From contig NZ_JANZYP010000043.1 in the NCBI RefSeq assembly GCF_025506355.1, forward strand, positions 21,908-85,907: 64,000 bases of DNA, written 5' to 3'. Below the pieces are notes generated by a model. It worked only from the letters and a program-made list of their open reading frames with translations. It did not search any database and was not told the origin of the DNA. Positions within the stretch are counted from its first letter, which is position 1, and each line of letters opens with the position of its first letter. Source of the DNA: Sphaerisporangium corydalis. GTDB taxonomy: Bacteria; Actinomycetota; Actinomycetes; Streptosporangiales; Streptosporangiaceae. Positions 35,669 through 45,700 of this stretch are shown here, in pieces. Made by a program: the position numbers and the translations under genes.

Positions 35669-36349
35669 ATGGCGAACAAGCCCGCAGACCCAGAGCGCCC
35701 GGGGCGCATCAAGCAGCTCCGGATGATCGCTCAGATCATCAAGAAGGCCAACCCCAAGGGGATGCCTATCGTCTACGCGTCGGCGATCGCCACGCTGGCC
35801 GTCTTCATCGTCCTCGGGCTCGTCACGGGCCTGGTGTGGCAGCTGACCGTACTCGGCGTGATGGTCGGGATCACGGTGGGCATGGTGATCTTCGGGCAGC
35901 TCGCGCAACGCGCCCAGTACTCCATGCTCGGCGGCCAGCCGGGCGCCGCGGCGGCGATCCTGCAGAGCATGCGCGGCAACTGGGAGGTCACCCCGGCCGT
36001 CGCGGTCACCCGCGACCAGGACGTCGTGCACCGCGCCGTGGGCTACCCCGGCATCGTCCTGGTGTCGGAGGGGCCGGGCACGCGCGTGCAGAAGATGCTG
36101 GTGGCCGAGAAGAAGCGCGTGCAGCGGGTCGCGATCGACGTCCCGGTGTACGACATCCAGTGCGGCGACGGCGAGGGCCAGGTGCCGCTCAAGAAGCTCC
36201 AGCGCCACCTGATGAAGCTCCCGCGCAACCTGAAGAAGCCCGCGGTGTCGGAGGTCAACTACCGGCTCAAGGCGTTGCCGCAGTCGCTTCCGGTGCCGAA
36301 GGGCCCGATGCCGAGGGGCGCGCGCATGCCCCGAGGCAAGATGCGGTGA
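35669..36349 (+). CDS. DUF4191 membrane protein
   Basis: A 226-residue protein with a basic N-terminus, two adjacent membrane helices at about 34-80 and a soluble C-terminal half ending in basic RGARMPRGKMR. The family is restricted to actinobacteria and is always near lipA and glnA; its role is unknown. The ATG at 35669 gives MANKPADPERPG; a TTG five codons earlier is unlikely because the -10 box lies between. The methyltransferase gene overlaps its stop (GTGA). Confidence 0.85.
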   Translation: MANKPADPERPGRIKQLRMIAQIIKKANPKGMPIVYASAIATLAVFIVLGLVTGLVWQLTVLGVMVGITVGMVIFGQLAQRAQYSMLGGQPGAAAAILQSMRGNWEVTPAVAVTRDQDVVHRAVGYPGIVLVSEGPGTRVQKMLVAEKKRVQRVAIDVPVYDIQCGDGEGQVPLKKLQRHLMKLPRNLKKPAVSEVNYRLKALPQSLPVPKGPMPRGARMPRGKMR

Positions 36350-37152
36350 CGCAAGGACCGCAAGGAGTCGCCCGGCGCTCGGTGGCCCAGGCCCCGACCG
36401 TCCGGGCCAATCGAGGCTGGTGGGACGCCTCCGCCGACGACTACCAGGCCGAGCACGGCGCGTTCCTCGGCGACGCGGGGTTCGTCTGGTGCCCCGAGGG
36501 GCTGGAGGAGGCCGGCGCGCGGCTGCTGGGCGAGGTGCGCGGCCGGCGGGTGCTGGAGATCGGCTGCGGTGCCGGGCAGTGCGGCCGTTGGCTCACCGCC
36601 CAGGGCGCCGAGGTGGCCGCGTTCGACCTGTCCCACCGCCAGCTCCAGCATTCACGGCGCATCGACGAGCAGGTGGGGGCCCGGCTGCCGGTCGTGCAGG
36701 CGGACGCGGCCCGCGTCCCCTTCGCCGCCAGGTCGTTCGACCTGGCCTGCTCCGCCTACGGGGCGCTGCCGTTCGTCGCCGACGCCGGCGCGGTGCTGGC
36801 GGAGACCCGCAGGGTGCTGCGGCCCGGGGGGCGGTTCGTCTTCTCCGTCAGCCATCCGGTCCGGTGGGCGTTCCCCGACGATCCCGGCCCGCGCGGCCTG
36901 ACCGCCGACCGGTCGTACTTCGACCGGGCGCCCTACGTGGAGCAGGACGAGGACGGCGAGCCGTCCTACGTCGAGCACCACCACACGCTGGGCGACTGGG
37001 TGGGGCTCATCGTGGCGTCCGGGCTGACGCTCGTGGCGCTGACCGAGCCCGAGTGGCCGGCGGGGCACGACCGCGCGTGGGGCGGCTGGAGCCCGCTCAG
37101 GGGCCGCCACATCCCCGGCACGGCCATCTTCACCTGCGAGAGGCCCGCCTGA
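36346..37152 (+). CDS. Class I SAM-dependent methyltransferase
   Basis: A 268-residue methyltransferase. The SAM-binding motif I is VLEIGCGAGQCGRWL and the acidic residue after strand 2 is in AAFDLSHRQL; GALPFVADAGAVLAETRRVLRPGGRFVFS forms the later part of the fold. The substrate is unknown. The GTG overlaps the DUF4191 stop by 4 nt; a second GTG at 36382 would drop 12 poorly conserved residues. Trp-rich segments (RANRGWWDASADDYQ) mark a common actinobacterial subfamily. Confidence 0.88.
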   Translation: MTQGPQGVARRSVAQAPTVRANRGWWDASADDYQAEHGAFLGDAGFVWCPEGLEEAGARLLGEVRGRRVLEIGCGAGQCGRWLTAQGAEVAAFDLSHRQLQHSRRIDEQVGARLPVVQADAARVPFAARSFDLACSAYGALPFVADAGAVLAETRRVLRPGGRFVFSVSHPVRWAFPDDPGPRGLTADRSYFDRAPYVEQDEDGEPSYVEHHHTLGDWVGLIVASGLTLVALTEPEWPAGHDRAWGGWSPLRGRHIPGTAIFTCERPA

Positions 37153-37173
37153 CCCGACACGCTCGCCGTACGG

Positions 37174-37632
37174 CTAGGTCCGCAGGACGACGGTGCCGGC
37201 GGCGCGGTCGTGCAGGCCGCGCTGGTCGCGGTCCCAGATCAGGGCGGGCACGGCCAGGCAGAGCAACAGGGTCCGCAGCAGGACCGCGCCGAACGGGGGG
37301 CGCCCGCCGCCGAGTGCGGCGACCCGGACGCCGAGCAGGCGCATGCCGAAGGTCGAGCCCAGAGTGCCGACGAGCAGGACGTTCTCCAGGGCGAAGACGC
37401 CGAGGCCCACCCACGCGCCGCTGCGGGGGCCGGCGTGGAGCAGTCCCTGGGCGATGGCCCAGGTGCAGATGAGCCAGTCGATCATGATGGCCGCAAGGCG
37501 CCTGCCGAAGCCGGCGATCGACCCCGCGCCCTCCGCCGGGAGGCCCAGCCGCTCACCCGGGCGGCCGAGATCGACACCGGCCGCGCGGGTCCCGCCGATC
37601 CACGTCTGGGTCCATCTCGGTTGCTTGCTCAT
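37174..37632 (-). CDS. RDD-family membrane protein
   Basis: A 152-residue protein with about three membrane helices. FGRRLAAIMIDWLIC and LGSTFGMRLLGVRV are the RDD signatures, the conserved Arg and Asp lying in the first. RDD proteins have been linked to ion exchange in some bacteria, but most are uncharacterised. The ATG at 37632 is preceded after 6 nt by TATCTT. It is divergent from glnA, as in mycobacteria. Confidence 0.88.
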   Translation of the reverse strand: MSKQPRWTQTWIGGTRAAGVDLGRPGERLGLPAEGAGSIAGFGRRLAAIMIDWLICTWAIAQGLLHAGPRSGAWVGLGVFALENVLLVGTLGSTFGMRLLGVRVAALGGGRPPFGAVLLRTLLLCLAVPALIWDRDQRGLHDRAAGTVVLRT

Positions 37633-37638
37633 GCAGGT

Positions 37639-37644
37639 AAGATA
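37639..37644 (-). promoter_or_regulatory. Leaderless -10 box for the RDD gene
   Basis: TATCTT on the minus strand, 6 nt before the ATG at 37632. Confidence 0.5.
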
Positions 37645-37688
37645 CCTAGTGGCCGCCTGGGTCCTTTCGGCGGCACACACCCCTCCGC

Positions 37689-37726
37689 TTAACATCCGTG
37701 AAACAAACGAGACATGGGGCGGAAAC
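37689..37726 (+). promoter_or_regulatory. GlnR box upstream of glnA
   Basis: The four-part pattern TTAAC-N6-GAAAC-N6-GACAT-N6-GAAAC has the exact 6-nt spacing of the actinobacterial GlnR consensus gTnAC-N6-GaAAC repeated twice. Both GAAAC elements are perfect, the gTnAC elements are partial. It ends 49 nt before the glnA start, placing glnA under nitrogen control. Confidence 0.8.
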
Positions 37727-37775
37727 GGCACAGGCCTACGTTCGAGTCTGAAAGCCCGTGCCCCTGGGAGGTTGG

Positions 37776-39200
37776 ATGTTCAGCTCCGCCGACGACGTCC
37801 TGAAGTTCATCAGGGACGAAGGGGTGCAGTTCGTCGACGTCAGGTTTACCGACCTGCCCGGCACGACGCACCACTTCACCTTCCCCGTGGAAAACTTCGG
37901 AGCAGGCGTCTTCACTGACGGTCTCATGTTCGACGGTTCGTCGATCCGAGGGTTCCAGGCCATCCACGAGTCGGACATGCTGCTGCTGCCCGACCCGTCC
38001 ACGGCCGTCCTCGACCCCTTCCGCCAGCACAAGACCCTCATCATCAACTTCTTCGTCCACGACCCGCTGACCGGCGAGGCCTACAGCCGCGACCCGCGCA
38101 ACGTCGCACGCAAGGCTGAGGAGTACCTCAAGGGCACCGGCATCGCCGACACCGTCTTCTTCGGCCCCGAGGCCGAGTTCTACATCTTCGACGACGTGCG
38201 GTTCGCGAGCAGCGCGAGCGAGTCCTTCTACCACATCGATTCGATCGAGGGCGCCTGGAACACCGGCAAGGCTCAGGAGGGCGGCAACCTCGGGTACAAG
38301 CCCCGGTACAAGGGCGGCTACTTCCCGGTCCCGCCGATGGACCACTTCACCGACCTTCGCTCGGAGATGGTCCGCCGCCTCATCGACTCCGGCATCGAGA
38401 CCGAGATGCAGCACCACGAGGTGGGCACCGCCGGCCAGGCCGAGATCGACTTCCGGTTCGGCACGCTGCTGAAGACCGCCGACAACCTGATGCTGTACAA
38501 GTACATCATCAAGAACACCGCGGCCGAGTACGGCCACACGGTGACGTTCATGCCCAAGCCGATCTTCGGGGACAACGGCTCCGGCATGCACTGCCACCAG
38601 TCGCTCTGGAAGGACGGCGAGCCGCTCTTCTACGACGAGGTGGGCTACGCCGGCCTGTCGGACATGGCCCGCTACTACATCGGCGGCCTGCTCAAGCACG
38701 CGCCCGCGCTGCTGGCGTTCACCAACCCGACCGTGAACTCCTACCACCGCCTGGTGCCGGGGTACGAGGCGCCGGTCAACCTGGTCTACTCCCAGCGCAA
38801 CCGCTCGGCCTGCATCCGCATCCCGATCACGGGGTCGAACCCGAAGGCCAAGCGCATCGAGTTCCGCGTGCCCGACCCGTCCTGCAACCCGTACTTCGCG
38901 TTCGCCGCGCAGCTCATGGCGGGCCTGGACGGCATCCGGAACAAGATCGAGCCGCCGCAGCCGGTCGACAAGGACCTGTACGAGCTGCCTCCCGAGGAGG
39001 CCGGCCAGGTCCCGCAGGTGCCCGGCTCGCTGCCGGAGGTCCTGCTGGCCCTCGAGGCCGACCACGAGTTCCTCCTCGAAGGCGGCGTCTTCACGCCCGA
39101 CCTGATCGAGACCTGGATCTCCTACAAGCGCGAGTTCGAGATCGACCCGATCCGCCTGCGCCCGCACCCGCACGAGTTCGAGCTCTACTACGACGTGTGA
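37776..39200 (+). CDS. glnA: Type I glutamine synthetase (adenylylated, GlnA1)
   Basis: A 474-residue dodecameric enzyme that makes glutamine from glutamate, ammonia and ATP. The substrate and metal motifs [22 protein letters not shown] and [16 protein letters not shown] are intact. Tyr402 in [11 protein letters not shown] is the regulatory adenylylation site, the target of GlnE encoded 4 kb downstream. The ATG at 37776 follows GGGAGGTTGG; an earlier in-frame ATG six codons upstream is the wrong side of that site. A GlnR box precedes it and a 15-bp hairpin follows. Confidence 0.97.
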   Translation: MFSSADDVLKFIRDEGVQFVDVRFTDLPGTTHHFTFPVENFGAGVFTDGLMFDGSSIRGFQAIHESDMLLLPDPSTAVLDPFRQHKTLIINFFVHDPLTGEAYSRDPRNVARKAEEYLKGTGIADTVFFGPEAEFYIFDDVRFASSASESFYHIDSIEGAWNTGKAQEGGNLGYKPRYKGGYFPVPPMDHFTDLRSEMVRRLIDSGIETEMQHHEVGTAGQAEIDFRFGTLLKTADNLMLYKYIIKNTAAEYGHTVTFMPKPIFGDNGSGMHCHQSLWKDGEPLFYDEVGYAGLSDMARYYIGGLLKHAPALLAFTNPTVNSYHRLVPGYEAPVNLVYSQRNRSACIRIPITGSNPKAKRIEFRVPDPSCNPYFAFAAQLMAGLDGIRNKIEPPQPVDKDLYELPPEEAGQVPQVPGSLPEVLLALEADHEFLLEGGVFTPDLIETWISYKREFEIDPIRLRPHPHEFELYYDV

Positions 39201-39220
39201 TCCCTGCGGTTCCGAACGGA

Positions 39221-39256
39221 GAACGACCCGGCACCTCGATCGGTGCCGGGTCGTTC
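39221..39256. terminator. Perfect 15-bp hairpin after glnA
   Basis: GAACGACCCGGCACC pairs exactly with its complement at 39242-39256 around a 6-nt loop, 20 nt past the glnA stop and 30 nt before the end of the convergent small gene, so it works for both. Confidence 0.85.
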
Positions 39257-39286
39257 CGCGTGCCGGGGCGGGGCGCGCCGCCGGGG

Positions 39287-39439
39287 TCAGCGGCGGCGGG
39301 GCTTGCCGGGGGCGGTTCCGTCGCGCTTCATGTCCACGACGGGGCCGGGGCTGGTGGGGGTGCCCTTGATCTCGGAGGACAGCTTGGTCACCGCGTGGAA
39401 GAGCTCCGCCAGAAGCGACTTGTTGCTTTTGGGGGACAT
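39287..39439 (-). CDS. Small 50-residue protein of unknown function
   Basis: A 50-codon frame starting MSPKSNKSLLAELFHAVTKL with a basic, Pro/Gly-rich end finishing in PRRR. The first half is predicted amphipathic helix, the second disordered. The ribosome site AAGGAG is 6 nt before the ATG, which is the best evidence that it is real. I cannot name a family. The region upstream holds a palindrome, CACGA-TATG-TCGTG, at 39495-39508. It is convergent with glnA and shares its terminator. Confidence 0.65.
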   Translation of the reverse strand: MSPKSNKSLLAELFHAVTKLSSEIKGTPTSPGPVVDMKRDGTAPGKPRRR

Positions 39440-39494
39440 AGTGGTCTCCTTGGGGGCCGGTCGCCCGTCGAGGTCACGATCATTTCGTTGATAT

Positions 39495-39508
39495 CACGAT
39501 ATGTCGTG
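39495..39508. promoter_or_regulatory. Palindrome upstream of the 50-residue gene
   Basis: CACGATATGTCGTG has perfect 5-bp arms and lies in an AT-rich patch (39479-39508) 56 nt before the minus-strand small gene. It may be an operator or promoter part; no regulator assigned. Confidence 0.3.
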
Positions 39509-39640
39509 TCCGGTGGCGCGTCTACCGGTATGCCGGAGCCGTGGGGGCAGGAAGCTCCGCGGGGTCGCGGGACGTTATGGTTTTGGGAACGGGTCGCGGA
39601 CAGGTCGCGTGCCCGCCCGGACGATCGAGAGGCGGATCAG

Positions 39641-39823
39641 GTGTTCGGTCGCAAGCCCATCGAGGAACGGCTCGCGGAGCGCCGCGCCCTGCTCCCCCCG
39701 CTCAAGGAGGGGGAGCACTTCGAGCATGGGCCGGCGAAGTTCGTTTTCGTCTTCCTGATCGTGTTCCTGGTGGTCGCCCACCTCGTCGGCCTCGTCGTCC
39801 TGATGATCATCGACCTGAACTGA
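39641..39823 (+). CDS. Small single-helix membrane protein
   Basis: A 60-residue protein: a charged first half (RKPIEERLAERRALLPPLKEG) and one membrane helix at about 34-57 rich in Val, Leu and Phe. The GTG at 39641 is the start that gives this compact protein; the frame is open further upstream but passes through the terminator. Function unknown. It is convergent with the polysaccharide deacetylase gene. Confidence 0.6.
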   Translation: MFGRKPIEERLAERRALLPPLKEGEHFEHGPAKFVFVFLIVFLVVAHLVGLVVLMIIDLN

Positions 39824-39863
39824 CCCGGCGGCCGGGCGGCGGCCCGCGCCGGGCGCGGCCCGC

Positions 39864-40913
39864 TCAGTAGGGCAGCGTGTAGCGGGCGAAGCGCGGTGTG
39901 ACGTAGGGCGACTTGAACTTCGGGTAGGCGACCGTCGAGATGTCTCCGTCGGAGGTGTAGCGGTCCTCGGGGTGGGCGTTCAGCCAGTCGAGCCAGGCCG
40001 TCGAGCAGAAGCGGGCGCAGTCGCCGACCTTGTCCATCGCCCTGATCCGCGGGATGCCGAGCGGGTCGAAGTCCTTGCTGAAGGGTGAGGCCCCGGGGGT
40101 GTACCCCGCCAGGAACACGCCGGTGTAGTCGTATCGCACGTCCCCCGCCCCGCCGCGGATCGCCCACGTCTTGGTGCTCGGCTGGTTGCCGTACGGCAGC
40201 GCGAGCGTGGACGGGGTGTCCTTGATCAGCGAGGTGATCAGCTTGTGGCCCGCGGTGATCTGCTCGGTGACCTGCTCCTTGGACCGGCCGCGCAGGTTGA
40301 GGTGGTCGCGCGTGTGGTTGCCGATGTCGAAGTTATTGTCGTGCAGCCAGCCGAGGACCTGTGCCTGGGCCTCGGGCCCGAACGTGCCGAACATGTCCTT
40401 GATCACGTAGAAGGTGGCCACCGGCCGGAAGCCCGGGTGCTTGCGGGACACGTCCAGCAGGATGCCGACGGCGGTGTCCGGCTTGGGGGCGCCGGTGCCG
40501 TCGAGGGTGAGCTGCGAGGGCGAGGAGTCGTCGAAGGTGAGCACGACGGGGTGGGTGCCGGCCGGGATGGCGATCTTCCCGGTGGTGTACTCCCTGGCCG
40601 TGATGGGGACGTAGCCGTCCTTGGCCAGCCGTTCGAGTTCGGTGCGGAACTGCTGCGGGGTCCGGTCGTCGGTGCCCGCCGGCTTGGCCACGACCCGGTG
40701 GTACATCAGCACCGGTATCTGGCCGAGCTCGTTGGCCTTGACCTTGGCCGCCCGCGCGGCCGCCGCCTTACGCGTGTCCTGCGCCTTGTCCGGCTTGGCC
40801 GAGTTGTGCGCGGCCGGCTGTGCCACGACCTTGGTCTGCCCGTCCATGCACCCGGCCAGCGCCAGCACGCTCAGCGACAGCAATCCGATGCCACGTACCC
40901 CGAAGCCCCCCAT
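39864..40913 (-). CDS. Polysaccharide deacetylase lipoprotein (NodB domain, CE4)
   Basis: A 349-residue lipoprotein. The leader ends in the lipobox LALAGC. A Lys/Ala-rich spacer precedes the NodB domain, in which VVLTFDDSSPSQ (about residue 125) carries the catalytic Asp pair and GNHTRDHLNLRG (about residue 199) the metal-binding His pair. The enzyme would remove acetyl groups from a cell-wall or other N-acetylated glycan outside the membrane. The ATG at 40913 has a G-rich site; an alternative start 5 codons earlier is possible. Confidence 0.88.
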   Translation of the reverse strand: MGGFGVRGIGLLSLSVLALAGCMDGQTKVVAQPAAHNSAKPDKAQDTRKAAAARAAKVKANELGQIPVLMYHRVVAKPAGTDDRTPQQFRTELERLAKDGYVPITAREYTTGKIAIPAGTHPVVLTFDDSSPSQLTLDGTGAPKPDTAVGILLDVSRKHPGFRPVATFYVIKDMFGTFGPEAQAQVLGWLHDNNFDIGNHTRDHLNLRGRSKEQVTEQITAGHKLITSLIKDTPSTLALPYGNQPSTKTWAIRGGAGDVRYDYTGVFLAGYTPGASPFSKDFDPLGIPRIRAMDKVGDCARFCSTAWLDWLNAHPEDRYTSDGDISTVAYPKFKSPYVTPRFARYTLPY

Positions 40914-41090
40914 GGCCCCCCCAACCAACCCGAGGAATGAGATACGGGTCTCCTACCCCTCTGACCTGCGACTTCCACCCATGATGGGAGGAACGACGGC
41001 CAAGGCTGCCACCGTATTCCGCATTTATCGGCATCAGCGCCGTATCACGCTATGTAGCGAAATAGAGAAGCCGGGTGGGCTTCGCGTGGG

Positions 41091-42113
41091 TCACTTCGTG
41101 GTCTCGCCCGCGCGGGCGCGGATGCCGGTGAGGCGGCGGAAGATGTCCCACCAGAACGGGGCGCCGAACAGCAGGGCGAAGAAGGTGATGAGGAAACCGG
41201 GCCAGTGGCCGGGGCTGATCAGGCGGTGCAGCCACTCGCCGCCGTTCCACGTCCACGTGGGGCTGCCGTTCTCCGGGATGCGCACCGACACCGGCGCGTT
41301 CCCCACGATCTGCACGAACGCGGGCGCCGACAGCACCTCGGTCACGCAGCCGTACGGGTCGGCGGGATGGTCGGGGCACTTGTCGCGCAGCGCGGGCAGC
41401 GTCTGCGCCCCGCCGTCGGCCGTGGCCGCCACCTGGGCGCGGATCGCGTTGTCGGTGAGGATCGCCCGGCCGTACTCCAGCGAGTCCATGCTGAACACCA
41501 GCGTGAGCACCAGGCCGAGCGCGGCGATGACCCACCGCACGTAGCGGCGGTACAGCATCGTGAGGCGCTGCATCTCGCCGTCGAACCAGTCCTCCACGCC
41601 CTTGCGGAACGCCTCCAGGTCGCCGTGCGCGGCGTCCCAGACGCCCTTCAGGGGCCCGTAGAGGGGGCTGCCGTCGGCCTTGAGCCTGTCCAGCAGGGCG
41701 GGCACGCCGCCCTCGCTGGTGACGATCTCCATCATCGCCACCGCGAACCGCCCGGGCGGGATCGAGGCGATGCTCGTCTTCCCGGACTTGCCGTGGTCGA
41801 TCTCGCGGAGCCGCTCGTACAGCCGCCCGGCCCACGTCTTGGCCGTGCTGTCGACCGGCGGCGGCAGCGGGCTGAACGCCGGCCGCGCGTCCTTGCTGAA
41901 GGGCAGCCGCGCGAAGACCTCGCCGATCGAGCTCGGGATCCAGGACCGTTTGCCCCGCACCCCGTCGAGCGTGTCGGTGAGATAGGCCCACAGGAACTTG
42001 CTGCGGATGCCGAGCAGCCGCACCAGGCCCTCGTTCACGCCGCTGACGAGCAGCGAGAACAGCAGGAACGCCAGGACCAGGCCGATGGCCAGGTCGATGT
42101 AAACAGAGTTCAA
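41091..42113 (-). CDS. Membrane protein of unknown function
   Basis: A 340-residue protein that I do not recognise. One helix lies at the N-terminus (residues 5-25, AIGLVLAFLLFSLLVSGV), then about 165 mainly helical soluble residues including TSIASIPPGRFAVAMMEIV, a second helix near 195-215, an extracytoplasmic stretch with two Cys (DKCPDHPADPYGCVTEV) and a last helix near 310-330. Similar proteins with three or four helices occur as unannotated genes in many bacteria. The only possible start near the helix is a TTG at 42113, since a stop lies three codons upstream. Confidence 0.6.
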   Translation of the reverse strand: MNSVYIDLAIGLVLAFLLFSLLVSGVNEGLVRLLGIRSKFLWAYLTDTLDGVRGKRSWIPSSIGEVFARLPFSKDARPAFSPLPPPVDSTAKTWAGRLYERLREIDHGKSGKTSIASIPPGRFAVAMMEIVTSEGGVPALLDRLKADGSPLYGPLKGVWDAAHGDLEAFRKGVEDWFDGEMQRLTMLYRRYVRWVIAALGLVLTLVFSMDSLEYGRAILTDNAIRAQVAATADGGAQTLPALRDKCPDHPADPYGCVTEVLSAPAFVQIVGNAPVSVRIPENGSPTWTWNGGEWLHRLISPGHWPGFLITFFALLFGAPFWWDIFRRLTGIRARAGETTK

Positions 42114-42193
42114 AAGAGATCACCCGGGAGTTTGAATACACCCTGCGCCCCGGTGACCGCAACGAACCGGCGTGGATCGGTCGGTATCGGTTG

Positions 42194-42688
42194 TCACTCC
42201 GGGGTGAGCGCCGCGCGCGAGGCGCGCCACCACGCGTAGCAGTCGGGGATGACCTGGCGCGACCAGGCGGGCATGCGCAGCGCGAGGGCCTCGGTCTCGG
42301 TGACCCAGCGGGCGTCGGCGACCTCGACGCCGTCCGGCCTGAGCGTCCCGCCCTCCACCTCGCAGCCGTAGATCGTGGTGACGAAGCAGATCTGGTCGCC
42401 GTTGGGGTAGGTCGTGCGGAACAGCGGGCCCCCGTAGGCGCCGATGAGGCCCCGGACGCCGATGAGCACGCCCATCTCCTCCTCCGCCTCGCGGACGACG
42501 GCGGCGGCGGGCGACTCGTCGGGCTCGACGGTGCCGCCCGGCACGGCCCACAGGTCGCCGAAGTCGCGGTGCAGCGCCATCAGCATGCGGCCCTGGTCGT
42601 CGAAGACCGAGGCCGTCACGGTGGGCAGGATGAGCAGCTCGTTTCCGATCTGTTTCCGCAGTCTGGCCAGGAAATCCGACATGGGCAC
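42194..42688 (-). CDS. NUDIX hydrolase
   Basis: A 164-residue pyrophosphatase. The complete Nudix box GGTVEPDESPAAAVVREAEEEMGVLIG is present (residues 51-77, key residues REAEEE). The substrate cannot be told; candidates are damaged nucleotides or NDP-sugars. The GTG at 42688 has GGGGGA 7 nt upstream, better placed than for the ATG two codons later. Lies between an unknown membrane protein and glnE. Confidence 0.9.
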   Translation of the reverse strand: MPMSDFLARLRKQIGNELLILPTVTASVFDDQGRMLMALHRDFGDLWAVPGGTVEPDESPAAAVVREAEEEMGVLIGVRGLIGAYGGPLFRTTYPNGDQICFVTTIYGCEVEGGTLRPDGVEVADARWVTETEALALRMPAWSRQVIPDCYAWWRASRAALTPE

Positions 42689-42789
42689 TGGTCATTCCCC
42701 CACGATTGAGGCAGACGTGACGTCACCAAGGTACCCAGCGGGTCGCGGGACCCCGTAGAAAACCGGTGGAAGGCCGGCGGGGACGGCGC

Positions 42790-45700
42790 TCAGGAGCCGC
42801 CGTAGAACACGCGCTCGGCCACGACCCTGGCCCGGCGGGTGGTCCGCTGGTAGTCCTCGACGAAGTCCTCGGAGCCGTCCGGCGGGTAGCCGAGGGCGCG
42901 CGAGATCAGCATGCGGTCGCGCACGTCCGCGGGGATGCTGTCCCCGGCCCGGCCGCGCACCAGCATGATGGCGTCGCGGATCTGGGAGGCGAACCGCCAG
43001 GCCTCGGCGAGCACCTCCTCGTCGGTGGCGGCCAGCAGCCCGGCCCCGACGGCGAAGCGCAGCGCGTCGAGCGTGCGGGTGGTGCGCAGCTCGGGGACGG
43101 CGTACGCGTGCCGGAGCTGGATGAGCTGCGCCAGCCATTCGACGTCGGACAGCCCGCCCCTGCCCAGCTTGGTGTGCAGCTTCGGGTCGGCGCCCCTGGG
43201 CAGCCGCTCGGCCTCCATGCGGGCCTTCAGCCTGCGGATCTCGCGCACGGCCGACTCGCCGATGCCGTCCGGCGGGTACCGCAGCGGTTCGACGAGCGCG
43301 GTGAACTCGGCCCCGAGCGACGCGTCGCCGGCCGAGAAGCGGGCCCGCAGCAGCGCCTGGGACTCCCACGGCGAGGACCAGCGGCGGTAGTACGCGGCGT
43401 AGGAGGACAGGGTGCGGACCAGGGGGCCCTGGCGTCCCTCGGGGCGCAGGTCGGGGTCGATCTGCAACGGCGGGTCGGGGGCGGGGCGGGCCAGCAGGCG
43501 GCGCAGCTCGTTGGCGACGGCGTGCGCGGCGTCGGTCGCGACCTTCTCGTCCACGCCTTCGTGCGGGGAGTGGACGAACATGACGTCGGCGTCGCTGCCG
43601 TAGGAGGACTCGTACCCGCCGAGGCGCCCCATGGCGATCACCGCGAAGCGGGTCGGGAACTCGCCGCGCCGCTCCAGGGAGATCTTGTGGATCGCGGCGT
43701 CCAGGGCCGCCTGGATGGTGACGTCGTTGAGCTGCGAGAGGGCCTGGCCGACCTCCTCGATGTCGATGCGACCGACCAGCCCGGCGACGGCGGTGCGGAA
43801 CAGCTCGCGGCGGCGCAGCGCGCGAACGTGCGCGATGGCGGTCTCGGCGTCGTGCGCGTGGCGCTGGACCGACGCGTCGGCCTCGGCCGCGAGCGCCTCC
43901 TTGGGGCGGACCGTCAGCTCGCCGTCGGAGCCGAGCATGGCCACCGCGTCGGGGGCGCTCAGCAGCAGGCCGGTGGCGTACCGGCTGGTGCCGAGCAGGC
44001 GGGCCATGCGCTCGGCGACCGCGGTCTCGTCGCGGAGCAGCCGCAGGTACCAGGGGGTGGTGCCGAGTTTGTCGCTGACCTGCCGGAACCCGAGCAGGCC
44101 GGCGTCGGGGTCGGGCGCGTCGGCGAACCAGCCGAGCATGACGGGCAGCAGGGTGCGCTGGATCGCCGCCCTGCGCGAGACCCCGCTGGTGAGCGCGGCG
44201 ATGTGCCGGAGCGCCCCGTCGGGGTCGGCGTAGCCGAGCGCGGACAGCCGGGCGGAGGCGGCGGCCGTCGACAGCCGGGTCTCCTCTCCCGGCAGCCGCG
44301 CGACGGCCTGGAGCAGCGGCCGGTAGAACAGTTTCTCGTGCAGGCGGCGGGCCTCCATGGCGTGCCGCCTCCAGCGGGTGGTGAACTCCCCCACCGGGTC
44401 GACGACCATGCCGAGGCCCCGGCCGATGCGGCGCAGGTCGGTCACGCTCTCGGGCACGACGTGGGTGCGGCGCATGCGGTGGAGCTGCAGGAGGTGCTCG
44501 ACCTGGCGCAGGAAGGTGTACGCCTCGGCCAGCGCCTTGGCGTCGTCCCTGCCGACGTAGCCGCCCCGCGAGAGCGCGGCCAGGGCGGGCAGGGTGGCGC
44601 GGCGGCGCAGCAGCCCGTCGGAGCGGCCGTGCACGAGCTGCAGGAGCTGGACGGCGAACTCGATGTCGCGCAGCCCGCCGGCCCCGAGCTTGATCTGCCG
44701 GTCGGCCTCGCCGGCCCGGACGTTGGCCTCGACCTTGCGCCGCATGGCCTGGACGTCCTCGACGAAGTTCTCGCGGGTGGCGGCGTGCCAGACCAGTTCG
44801 TTGACCCCGGCGACGTACTCCTCGCCGAGCTCCAGGTCGCCGGCGATGGGGCGGGCCTTGAGCAGGGCCTGGAACTCCCAGGTCTTGGCCCAGCGGCGGT
44901 AGTACGTGAGGTGGCTGGCGAGGGTGCGCACGAGCGGGCCCGCCTTGCCCTCGGGGCGCAGGGCCGCGTCCACCTCCCACAGGGCGCCCTCGGGGGTGCT
45001 GGTGGAGCAGGCGCGCATCATGCCCTGGGCCAGGCGGGTGGCCGCCCGCAGGGCCTTGGTCTCGTCGACGCCCTCCCTCGGCTCGGCCACGAAGATCACG
45101 TCGACGTCGCTGATGTAGTTCAGCTCGCGGGCGCCGCACTTGCCCATGCCGATGACGGCGAGCCGCACGTCGGCGGCCTCGGGGGTGTCGGCCCTGGCGA
45201 TGGCCAGGGCGGCCTCCAGCGCGGCGGCGGCGAGGTCGGACAGCTCGGCGGTGATCTGGGAGAGCGAGGCCGCGCCGGTGACGTCGCGGGCGGCCAGGTG
45301 GAGCAGCCGGCCACGGTAGGCGACGCGGAGCGCCGACATCGCGTCGGTGCCGCCCTCCCTGACGGCGGGCTCGGCCTCGGCGGGGTCGGCGCCGACGGCC
45401 TCCAGCAGTTCGACGCGCATGTCGCGCTCGAGCGTGCGCTGGAGCGCCTGCTCGCCTTCGAGGAGCCGCCAGTGCCCGGGGTGGCGGACGACGTGCTCGC
45501 CGAGGGCGGCGGACAGGCCGAAGACGCCGAGCAGGCGCGACCGCAGGCCGGGGTCCAGGCGCATGGCGCCGAGGACGCTCGGGTCGCGCTCGGCCAGCCG
45601 GTTGAGCGAGGTGAGCGCGAGGTCGGGGTCGGCCGAGCCCACCAGGGAGGCGAGCAGGTCCAGGTCGCCCACGGCCTCGGGCCCCAGCTCGTCGAGCAGC

